NCBI GenBank assembly: GCA_964626205.1
Contig: CAZVED010000011.1
Coordinates: 1-29,911, forward strand
Source of the DNA: CAZVED01 sp964626205
GTDB lineage: Bacteria; Patescibacteriota; Patescibacteriia; SG8-24
Reading direction: 5' to 3'
Length of the DNA: 29,911 nt
This document shows, piece after piece, positions 24,282-29,911 of this stretch. Under the pieces are notes generated by a model. It did not search any database. It had not been told where the DNA came from and saw nothing but the letters and a program-made list of their open reading frames with translations. Position numbers and translations under genes: made by a program. How positions within the stretch are numbered: the first letter of the stretch is position 1; each line of letters starts with the position of its first letter.

Positions 24282-25526
24282 ATGGCGCACGCATCTCAGC
24301 GACAATTCACGGAAGTCATCGACCGCTCGACGAGCGTCCTTGTCGCTTTCCGCAAGGAATGGGACATCGACGCGCTCGCGACGTCGCTTGCGCTCGCACG
24401 TACGCTCCGCAAAAAAGGGAAGGCTGTCGACGTCGCCTGCGACGGATTCGTCGCTCCTGCGACGGTTAGCTTCCTGCCAGATGTCGGGACCGTGCAGAAG
24501 GAGCTGCGCGGCCTGCAGAAGTTCGTCGTCCGTGTCGACACGTCGCGTATCGGCATCGAGGCGCTCTCGTACGATAAGAAGGACACGCACCTCGATATCG
24601 TCCTGACGCCCAAGGGTGGACAGTTCGAGGCGCGCGACATCGCGACCGAAGCCAAGGAGTTCAAGTACGATCTTGTCGTCACGGTCGGTGCGCCGGACTA
24701 CGCTTCCCTCGGAAAGATCCACTCCGCGCATCCGGATTTCTTCTTCGACCGTCCGCTCATCGCCATCGACGCCGATGCTTCACATGAGCAGTACGGCAAC
24801 ATCAACATCGTGGACATCGCCGCGACCTCCTGCGGCGAAGTCGTCGCGCGGCTCATGGCTGGCGAGGGCAAGCACGCGCTCGACGCCGACACCGCGACCT
24901 GTCTGCTCACCGGCATTATCGCGAAAACCCGTAGTTTCAAAGATGCCAGTGTTACACCGAAGACGCTCGAAACCGCGTCGGAGCTCATCGCCGCTGGCGC
25001 ACGCCGCGCGGACATCGTGCAGCACTTGTACCGCACGCGTCCGCTCGCGACGCTGAAGCTTTGGGGTCGTGCGCTCGCCCGGCTCAAGTACGACCCAGGC
25101 ATCAAGATGACCTGGACCATGCTCGTCCGACAGGACTTCGTGCACGCCGGAGCATCGGAGGAATATCTCGAGGAAGTCATCGAAGAGCTCATCTCCACGA
25201 CGCCGGATGCGGAAATCATCAGCGTCCTCTACGAGCGCGAGTCCCCAACGCAACCTGGACGCATCCAAGACATCTGCGGCCTCGTCTCTTCTGAGCGGCA
25301 CGCGAACGCGCTCGGCCTTGTGAGCGATCTCAAGCCGGAAGGGTCCCGCCGGCTCGCACGCCTCTGCTTCCCAGACACGACACTCGTGCAGGCGGAGAAG
25401 GCTGTCATCACCTCCATCTACCGCTCACTCGGAAAGACCCCGCCCACCGGGGCGCTGGCAGACGCCATGCCCGCTGGCATGCCCGGCCTTGAAGCCGCGG
25501 CCACCAGACGCGAAATGGCAGGATAA
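24282..25526 (+). CDS. DHH-superfamily phosphoesterase-like protein with altered active site
   Basis: A 414-residue protein resembling NrnA/RecJ-type DHH phosphoesterases, which hydrolyse short RNAs, pAp or cyclic dinucleotides with two manganese ions. The layout is right: motif I as EWDIDALATSLALAR (26-40), motif II as VVTVGAPDYASLG (132-144), and motif III where VDHHxxN is expected as AIDADASHEQYGNINIVD (161-178), followed by the helix SCGEVVARLM and a C-terminal DHHA1-like domain (about 275-395). The signature DHH is DAD here and the DHHA1 GGGH glycines are not seen. Activity may be lost or changed. The -10 box predicts a leaderless mRNA. The gene has its own terminator and is followed by a sensor kinase. 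Confidence 0.75.
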   Translation: MAHASQRQFTEVIDRSTSVLVAFRKEWDIDALATSLALARTLRKKGKAVDVACDGFVAPATVSFLPDVGTVQKELRGLQKFVVRVDTSRIGIEALSYDKKDTHLDIVLTPKGGQFEARDIATEAKEFKYDLVVTVGAPDYASLGKIHSAHPDFFFDRPLIAIDADASHEQYGNINIVDIAATSCGEVVARLMAGEGKHALDADTATCLLTGIIAKTRSFKDASVTPKTLETASELIAAGARRADIVQHLYRTRPLATLKLWGRALARLKYDPGIKMTWTMLVRQDFVHAGASEEYLEEVIEELISTTPDAEIISVLYERESPTQPGRIQDICGLVSSERHANALGLVSDLKPEGSRRLARLCFPDTTLVQAEKAVITSIYRSLGKTPPTGALADAMPAGMPGLEAAATRREMAG

Positions 25527-25558
25527 CGCGCTCGGACTCGTTCCTGGCGCGTTTTTTT
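25525..25558 (+). terminator. Terminator of the DHH-like gene
   Basis: AACGCGC (25525-25531) pairs with GCGCGTT (25547-25553) across a 15-base loop, with a run of seven T (25552-25558). The stem begins inside the stop codon. Confidence 0.8.
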
Positions 25559-25566
25559 GCTATACT
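25558..25566 (+). promoter_or_regulatory. Extended -10 promoter of the third sensor kinase
   Basis: TGC followed by TATACT (25561-25566), a TGN extended -10. The T is the last base of the preceding terminator's T-run. No good -35 box is present. Predicted start is near 25573, a leader of about 16 nt. Confidence 0.5.
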
Positions 25567-25588
25567 CAGAACATCATTCTTCCTCCCT

Positions 25589-27220
25589 ATGCCAGGACCG
25601 CACGGATTATTCTCCATGCAAGAAGACGAGCGGCGCGAGTTCGAACGCGGCGTGAAGCTCTTCCATTTCTACTCCATCATCCTCGGCATCGCTCTGGCCT
25701 GGTTCGGTATCGAGCGCATTCTCACGGGAAGCGGCGTGCTCGTCGGTATCATCGAGCTTGTGGGTGCGGGCAGCATGGCCGTACTCTCTGCAACCTTGTT
25801 CATAACGAAACGACTCGAGACCTCACGCCTGCTATTGTCCGTTATCGCCGGAGTTGTCATTGCCATCGTCTTCCAAGAAGGAGGTATCGGCAGGTCCGGT
25901 CCGTACTGGCTCTTCATCTTCCCGCACGCGACAATGCCGTTCTTCCGCACGCGGACCGTCATTGTGCTGAATGCGTTCTTGTACGCGAGCACGGTCGGGG
26001 CGGCATCGGTCGGATACTTCGGCCTACTCTCCTCACCGTACGATGGCGCACAATTGCGCCAGCTCGGCGTCGCGCTGCTGCTCAGCATGGTCATTGCCTT
26101 CATCACGCAACGTTCCATGGTGCACCAACTGCGTACCATTGCGGAACACCGCGCACGACTCAGCGTCCTCCTGGAACGCCTCCCTGCCGGCGTCGTCATG
26201 TTCGAATCGGACGGACGTAAGACCGCAGCAGCGAACGCGAACATGGAAAAGATTCTCGGCAGACCGATTGACCCGACACTCGCGCTAGAAGACTACCCCC
26301 GTACCTACGCACTCACGACCGACACCGGACAACCGTACCCCGTCTCCGACCTTCCGGTCACCGCTGCGCTTGCCGGCATCGAAGCGCCACCGAAGAGTGG
26401 CATTGTCGTCGTGCGGCCGGATGGTACGAAGGTCATCCTACGCGCGGCAGCGGCTCCAATCCGGGATGGAAACGAGGACGTTGTCGCCGCTGTGCTGGTC
26501 CTCGAGGACATGACGAAGGAATATGAAATCGACCGCATGAAGTCGGAGTTCGTTTCCCTCGCGAGCCACCAACTCAAGACCCCGCTCACGACAATCCGGT
26601 GGTCGGCAGAAAACCTTCTCGCCGGAGAAAAAGGGCCGCTCACCAAAGACCAGACCGCGGCAATCGCCGAGATCCACGCGTTCGCGGAGCGGCTCTCCGG
26701 CCTCGTCGCGGACATCCTCAACGTCTCGCATATCGAGACCGGACGGAAGTTCTCGCTCAACCCAAAACCGACGGATATCGTTCCTGTACTACGTGACGCC
26801 GTCCAGGAAACCTCAGATGCAGCCGCAAAGAAAGGCATTCGCATCGTCGTCGACCGCATCCCTGAGCAGTTCATGCGAATGGCTGACACCAACAAGATCA
26901 AGGAAGTCTTCCTGAACCTCATCGGGAACGCCATCAAATACACGCCGGTCGGCGGTGTAGTCGAGGTATTCATCGAACGTATCGGCGACGAGGATGTTGT
27001 TGCCGTCCGCGACGAGGGTATCGGCATACCGAAAGAGGAGCAGTCGCGTATCTTCGAACGGTTCTATCGCGCCTCGAACGTCGAGAGCGACATCGAAGGG
27101 ACGGGGCTCGGCCTCTATATCGCAAAAGCCATCATCGAACGGCACAGTGGGCGCATTTGGTTCGATTCCGCGGAAGGGAATGGCACGACATTCCACGTCG
27201 CGCTGCCGCCAGCAGCCTGA
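25589..27220 (+). CDS. Membrane sensor histidine kinase with PAS domain
   Basis: A 543-residue kinase. Residues about 25-175 hold five or six membrane helices. A helix and PAS domain follow (about 183-310: LSVLLERLPAGVVMFESDGR, then VVAAVLVLEDMTKEYEIDRM). HisKA has H327 in FVSLASHQLKTPLTTIRWSAE. The ATPase domain has LIGNAIKYTPVGG, VRDEGIGIPKEEQ, IFERFYRAS and GTGLGLYIAKAI, all intact. It shares the SxASHQL-type phosphorylation box with the other two kinases in the window, but only this one has a PAS domain. No response regulator is nearby. An in-frame ATG at 25616 is an alternative start; neither has a Shine-Dalgarno. It converges on the PRPP-synthetase-like gene across a shared terminator. 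Confidence 0.92.
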   Translation: MPGPHGLFSMQEDERREFERGVKLFHFYSIILGIALAWFGIERILTGSGVLVGIIELVGAGSMAVLSATLFITKRLETSRLLLSVIAGVVIAIVFQEGGIGRSGPYWLFIFPHATMPFFRTRTVIVLNAFLYASTVGAASVGYFGLLSSPYDGAQLRQLGVALLLSMVIAFITQRSMVHQLRTIAEHRARLSVLLERLPAGVVMFESDGRKTAAANANMEKILGRPIDPTLALEDYPRTYALTTDTGQPYPVSDLPVTAALAGIEAPPKSGIVVVRPDGTKVILRAAAAPIRDGNEDVVAAVLVLEDMTKEYEIDRMKSEFVSLASHQLKTPLTTIRWSAENLLAGEKGPLTKDQTAAIAEIHAFAERLSGLVADILNVSHIETGRKFSLNPKPTDIVPVLRDAVQETSDAAAKKGIRIVVDRIPEQFMRMADTNKIKEVFLNLIGNAIKYTPVGGVVEVFIERIGDEDVVAVRDEGIGIPKEEQSRIFERFYRASNVESDIEGTGLGLYIAKAIIERHSGRIWFDSAEGNGTTFHVALPPAA

Positions 27221-27234
27221 CGTGCGCGCAGCAC

Positions 27235-27266
27235 AAAAAAAAGACCATGCGACGAGCATGGTCTTT
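27235..27266. terminator. Bidirectional terminator between convergent genes
   Basis: An 11-bp perfect stem (27240-27250 with 27256-27266) and a 5-base loop. The minus strand has an eight-T run (27242-27235), suiting the PRPP-synthetase-like gene. The plus strand has only TTT. Confidence 0.8.
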
Positions 27267-27284
27267 GCGTTCGAGAAGGTCGGG

Positions 27285-28196
27285 TCACCGCATCGCGCGG
27301 GCAAGGACTGCCGCGCAGGACCGCACATCGCTTCCGGGAAGGAACCGCGCGGTTCGCGACTTCGTGGGAAGCGAGTCCGTGACGACGATTTCGCGCGCAC
27401 GGGCAGTGCCCAAGATAGTTACCGACGGGTCCGGCAGGACGCCGTGTACCGCGCGGATGGCGACGGATGCCGCGCCGGCAGCATGCAATGCCTTGGCGCA
27501 CTCTGCGACCGTGCCGCCGCGCTGGATCATGTCGTCCACGATGGTGACGTGTGCACCACACGGATCACCCTCAATGATGGTCACCTTCCGCTCGGTCCCG
27601 TTGCGGACCTTCGCGCAGACGATGGCATCCGGAGCGTACTGACCGTACCGCTTGCGTGCGCCCTCGTCCGGAAAGCAGACCATCCGCGGCATGTACCCGT
27701 CGGTCGCGCGCGGGGTCGTGAGACCGGACATGAGGGACGGCATCACGGAAACGAACTCGGGGACACACTGACGGAAGTAGTGGAACAGGTGTTCGTCGTG
27801 CGGGTCGAGGACGACCACGCGCGCCGGCTGGTCCGTCATGTCGAGAGCGCGTACCAACGTCTTCGCCATGACGATATCGCCCTTCACGATGATGCGGTCG
27901 CTGGGCGCCCCCGTGAAGTACGGAATGAGCACCGTGAGCGAAGCTGCACCGTACGGATGGAACGCGCAGATGACGGACATCTGTCGGAAGACGTGATCCT
28001 CGTTCTCAAAGTTCGCGAGAAAGATCACGTCCCGGTTCTTCACGTCGCGTACCACGTTCTCGATGAAGTGGTCCGAGGTGCCATCGGCAAACCTCCTCCA
28101 GCGGATCGTTCCGCGATCGACGTTGCCGTCGAATGCCGCGATGTCCGCAGCCATAGTCTCGGCGCCCGGGGCATGGAACAGGACCGGGCGGTTCAT
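27285..28196 (-). CDS. Ribose-phosphate pyrophosphokinase-like protein (PRPP synthetase family)
   Basis: A 303-residue member of the PRPP synthetase family, which makes PRPP from ribose 5-phosphate and ATP for nucleotide synthesis. Both phosphoribosyltransferase-fold halves are visible: RRFADGTSDHFIENVVRDV (34-52), LIPYF (90-94), VVLDPHDEHLFHYF (128-141) in place of DLHxxQIxGFF, VCFPDEGARKRYGQYAP (173-189), and the PRPP loop VTIVDDMIQRGGTVAECAKAL (217-237). The ATP-binding loop YARQDR is replaced by TGAPSDR and REP-x-x-AK by GDIVMAK, so it is a divergent paralogue whose activity is uncertain. Its ATG overlaps the stop of the 98-residue gene (ATGA). The OMP-decarboxylase-like gene lies nearby on the other strand. 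Confidence 0.8.
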   Translation of the reverse strand: MNRPVLFHAPGAETMAADIAAFDGNVDRGTIRWRRFADGTSDHFIENVVRDVKNRDVIFLANFENEDHVFRQMSVICAFHPYGAASLTVLIPYFTGAPSDRIIVKGDIVMAKTLVRALDMTDQPARVVVLDPHDEHLFHYFRQCVPEFVSVMPSLMSGLTTPRATDGYMPRMVCFPDEGARKRYGQYAPDAIVCAKVRNGTERKVTIIEGDPCGAHVTIVDDMIQRGGTVAECAKALHAAGAASVAIRAVHGVLPDPSVTILGTARAREIVVTDSLPTKSRTARFLPGSDVRSCAAVLARAMR

Positions 28197-28489
28197 GACG
28201 CTCCCCCACCGGTCGCCGTGGTATCGAGTACCACGACCGCGAGGTAGTGCGTGAACATGAACTGCAACGCGGCGGACTTCCCCTCCGGCGAGAGTCGCGT
28301 GTTGAAACGATATCGTCCGTCCGGCAACGCATGCAGCCAATAGTTGTTACCCGTACCGATCTGGTACCGGTCCCCGGACGCACGGCTCTCAAAGAGTACT
28401 GTCTCCTTGCCGAACAGCATGAGAGCGATACGCTTCGCTAGATCCATCGCGGAACGCTTCGAGAGATGGTGGTCACGGAACTCGAACAT
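28193..28489 (-). CDS. Hypothetical 98-residue protein coupled to the PRPP-synthetase-like gene
   Basis: I do not recognise this protein. It is soluble-looking: a basic N-terminal helix (DHHLSKRSAMDLAKRIALML), a probable beta-rich middle (ETVLFESRASGDRYQIGTGN, WLHALPDGRYRFNTRL), a hydrophobic helix (AALQFMFTHYLAVVVL) and a Gly-rich tail. The strong Shine-Dalgarno AAGGAGG ends just before the ATG. Its stop overlaps the start of the PRPP-synthetase-like gene by four bases, so they are translated together and may act together. The leader holds a small hairpin (28505-28518) similar to that before the gene at 8535. Confidence 0.65.
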   Translation of the reverse strand: MFEFRDHHLSKRSAMDLAKRIALMLFGKETVLFESRASGDRYQIGTGNNYWLHALPDGRYRFNTRLSPEGKSAALQFMFTHYLAVVVLDTTATGGGAS

Positions 28490-28528
28490 GGCTCCTCCTT
28501 GCCGCGCGGATACCCGCGTGACGCATGA

Positions 28529-28557
28529 GTCCTACCTTTTTAAGGCGATTTCGTCAA
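28529..28557 (-). promoter_or_regulatory. Promoter of the 98-residue protein-PRPP synthetase-like operon
   Basis: Minus-strand TTGACG (28557-28552), 17 bases, TAGGAC (28534-28529; weak). Predicted start is near 28522, giving a leader of about 33 nt. Confidence 0.4.
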
Positions 28558-28574
28558 GACGAGGAGATACCGCC

Positions 28575-28609
28575 AAAAACAAAAACCGCCACCCTGAGGT
28601 GACGGTTTT
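28575..28609 (-). terminator. Terminator after tRNA-Val(GAC)
   Basis: A 12-position stem (28582-28593 with 28598-28609) and a 4-base loop. The one imperfect pair is G-T on the minus strand but a mismatch on the plus. TTTTTGTTTTT follows on the minus strand. Confidence 0.8.
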
Positions 28610-28611
28610 TG

Positions 28612-28688
28612 TGGTGGGCGTATGTGGATTCGAACCACAGGCCTTCACAATGTCAATGTGACGCTCTAACCAACTGAGCTATACGCCC
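28612..28688 (-). tRNA. tRNA-Val (anticodon GAC)
   Basis: A complete 77-nt cloverleaf with an encoded CCA (28614-28612). The acceptor stem is GGGCGTA with TACGCCC, the anticodon loop TTGACAT gives GAC, and the T-loop is TTCGAAT. It is a second Val isoacceptor reading GTC/GTT. Confidence 0.96.
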
Positions 28689-28713
28689 GAAAGGACTTCT
28701 CAGAACACATCCC

Positions 28714-28742
28714 ATATTAGCGGAAGCTGGAAAAATGTTCAA
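28714..28742 (-). promoter_or_regulatory. Promoter of tRNA-Val(GAC)
   Basis: Minus-strand TTGAAC (28742-28737), 17 bases, TAATAT (28719-28714). Predicted start is near 28707, about 19 bases before the tRNA. Confidence 0.6.
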
Positions 28743-28770
28743 GGTCGCACGACTCCTACAGCATCCTTGG

Positions 28771-28839
28771 TGTCATCCCCCGGCTTGACCGGGGGATCCA
28801 GAATATTTCTGGATTGCCCGGCCAAGCCGGGCAATGACA
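28771..28839. repeat. 69-bp inverted repeat, TGTCAT...ATGACA type
   Basis: Starts TGTCATCCCCCGGCTTGACC and ends GGCCAAGCCGGGCAATGACA. The arms pair almost fully around ATCCAGAATATTTCTGGAT, and each arm has its own internal hairpin. The ends and the GGATTGC...GCAATGACA right half match the element at 17744-17838, so both are probably dispersed intergenic repeats of one broad family. Confidence 0.8.
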
Positions 28840-28859
28840 AAATGGATGAATCCTACCCA

Positions 28860-28889
28860 TTGACAAACAGCCTCAACTGGGCTTAATAT
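28860..28889 (+). promoter_or_regulatory. Promoter of the OMP-decarboxylase-like gene
   Basis: TTGACA (28860-28865), 18 bases, TAATAT (28884-28889). Predicted start is near 28896, giving a leader of about 60 nt that ends in AAGGA eight bases before the ATG. Confidence 0.65.
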
Positions 28890-28956
28890 GCGGCATCGGC
28901 AGCATCGCTGCCAAGCTCCTTTTTGCACCCTCTCATCACGGACAAGGACGGACCCC

Positions 28957-29853
28957 ATGGCAAAGAAGCGCGACTGCAGGAAGCTCCTCGAGGAGCGCTG
29001 GTCCCAACGGAAGTTCCTCTGCATCGGGCTCGACCCGCAGATGCACAGGCTCCCCCGACACCTCATGGAGACCGGAAGAGCGGATCGGCGCGATTTCCCA
29101 GGAGACGCGCCGTACACCTTCAACCAGGAAATCGTCACGGCGACGCGCGATCTCGTCTGCGCCTACTCGCTGAACCCTGCCTCCTACGCGATGCTCGGCG
29201 ACCACGCACTCGACACGCTCGCCGGCACCGTCGCGATGATCCACCACCAGGCGCCGGACGTCCCCGTGCTCCTCGACGCGAAGTACGGCGACACCGAGGA
29301 GATGAACGAGCTTCTCGCACGCTACGCGTTCGACCTCGTGCATGCCGACGCGGTCACCGTACATCCGTACATGGGCATCGACACGCTCACGCCGTTCCTA
29401 CGGCGGGAGACAAAGATGACGTTCGTGCTCTGCCGCGCAGGCTCTGGCGGCGCGAAGGACATGCAGCACGCGCTCGTCATCGCGGATGCGTTCACGCTCG
29501 AGCTCGAACCGCTGACGGAGCACATCGCCCGTACCGTCAAAGATCTGAGCTCGGCACGGACCTCGAACATGGGTATCGTCTGGGGCACGACATCGTCCAT
29601 TGGCGACGAGGTGACAGGCATCCGGTCGTCGTTGGGTGATACCGCACCCGTGCTCATCCCCTACGACCACCACGTCCCTTCGGATGATCATCTCCGCGTC
29701 ACGGTGCGCAACAACCTCACCGAACGCGGCGATGGCGTCATCGTGCAGATCGGGAACGAGATCATCCACGCGAGCTCCGGCAAGAACTTCGCCAACGCCG
29801 CACGGAACGCGACAATCGACTTCGATACGCGCGTCCGGGGCATGATCCGCTGA
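28957..29853 (+). CDS. Orotidine 5'-phosphate decarboxylase-like protein
   Basis: A 298-residue protein of the OMP decarboxylase TIM-barrel family (long PyrF type), which makes UMP from OMP. It shows FLCIGLDPQMHRLP (20-33), the catalytic DxKxxD as LLDAKYGDTEEMN (105-117; D107, K109, D112), VTVHPYMGID and GIVWGTTSS. Several expected residues are changed: the catalytic Lys of the AYKPN segment aligns with S71 (CAYSLNPASYAML), the phosphate-binding PGxGxQGG aligns with IPYDHHVPSDD, and the SRxI arginine region reads QIGNEII. A complete Lys-Asp-Lys-Asp tetrad is therefore not visible, and the substrate may differ. An in-frame ATG at 28888 overlaps the -10 box; AAGGA supports 28957. A terminator follows. 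Confidence 0.8.
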   Translation: MAKKRDCRKLLEERWSQRKFLCIGLDPQMHRLPRHLMETGRADRRDFPGDAPYTFNQEIVTATRDLVCAYSLNPASYAMLGDHALDTLAGTVAMIHHQAPDVPVLLDAKYGDTEEMNELLARYAFDLVHADAVTVHPYMGIDTLTPFLRRETKMTFVLCRAGSGGAKDMQHALVIADAFTLELEPLTEHIARTVKDLSSARTSNMGIVWGTTSSIGDEVTGIRSSLGDTAPVLIPYDHHVPSDDHLRVTVRNNLTERGDGVIVQIGNEIIHASSGKNFANAARNATIDFDTRVRGMIR

Positions 29854-29862
29854 ACAAAAAAC

Positions 29863-29895
29863 ACCCCGCTCTCGATGAGAGCGGGGTTTCTGTTT
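29863..29895 (+). terminator. Terminator of the OMP-decarboxylase-like gene
   Basis: An 11-bp perfect stem (29863-29873 with 29877-29887), a 3-base loop, then TTTCTGTTT. It lies ten bases after the stop codon. The last 16 bases of the window hold nothing recognisable. Confidence 0.9.
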
Positions 29896-29911
29896 GACTA
29901 GACTGGGAACG

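Noticed and set aside
27285..29853. The Prs-like, 98-residue and PyrF-like genes as a defence or toxin-antitoxin system
   Set aside because: They are on opposite strands with separate promoters and resemble metabolic enzymes; no effector, nuclease or toxin fold was seen.

Overview
The window comes from a bacterium of the Candidate Phyla Radiation (Patescibacteria), GC-rich by eye. This is inferred from gene content and style: short intergenic gaps, a NusA with an acidic insertion, a short Oxa1-type YidC, an O-antigen-ligase-like protein next to a winged-helix/nucleotidyltransferase protein, a bactofilin, several nucleotide-enzyme relatives with altered motifs, and a large protein of a type I associate with this group. 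No phage, transposase, CRISPR array or rRNA was found. I cannot name a genus.

Layout. Nearly everything up to 24.1 kb is on the minus strand. From the left: the 5' end of an unknown gene (1-30); groES-groEL under a perfect CIRCE operator; a nucleotidyltransferase-like gene overlapping an O-antigen-ligase-like gene that is interrupted by a 10-N assembly gap; nusA-yidC-PRC-barrel; a membrane protein plus yraN; a Cys4 basic protein; a 373-bp non-coding stretch with terminators and an unusual inverted-repeat element; tRNA-Val(TAC), a small membrane protein and a methyltransferase; tRNA-Leu(GAG); bactofilin and a diacylglycerol-kinase-like protein; two overlapping sensor kinases; a stand-alone KAS III; argS, tyrS and valS with one small plus-strand membrane protein between the last two; and a 628-residue unknown protein. 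After a divergent promoter region at 24.15-24.28 kb come a plus-strand DHH-like protein and a third sensor kinase. They converge on a minus-strand PRPP-synthetase-like gene with a small partner and tRNA-Val(GAC). The window ends with a plus-strand OMP-decarboxylase-like gene.

How the genes work together. Translation (three aminoacyl-tRNA synthetases, three tRNAs), transcription control (NusA), folding and membrane insertion (GroESL, YidC) form the housekeeping core. The rest is cell-surface and signalling: a glycan ligase-like protein, bactofilin, and three membrane histidine kinases with no response regulator nearby. Several enzymes keep a family fold but lack signature residues (DAGK GGDGT, DHH, the PyrF lysine, the PRPP-synthetase YARQDR loop), so their activity cannot be assumed.

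Regulation visible in sequence. Many promoters have TTGAC-type -35 boxes. They appear to fall into two classes. In one the -10 box ends 8-10 nt before the start codon, predicting leaderless mRNAs. In the other a leader carries a clear Shine-Dalgarno, twice preceded by the same small hairpin. nusA has a terminator-like hairpin starting at its predicted transcription start, suggesting attenuation. One sensor-kinase promoter has its -10 box inside the terminator loop of the preceding gene. The best candidates for undescribed biology are the 628-residue protein, the nusA leader, the leaderless promoter class and the 8.77-8.85 kb inverted-repeat element.
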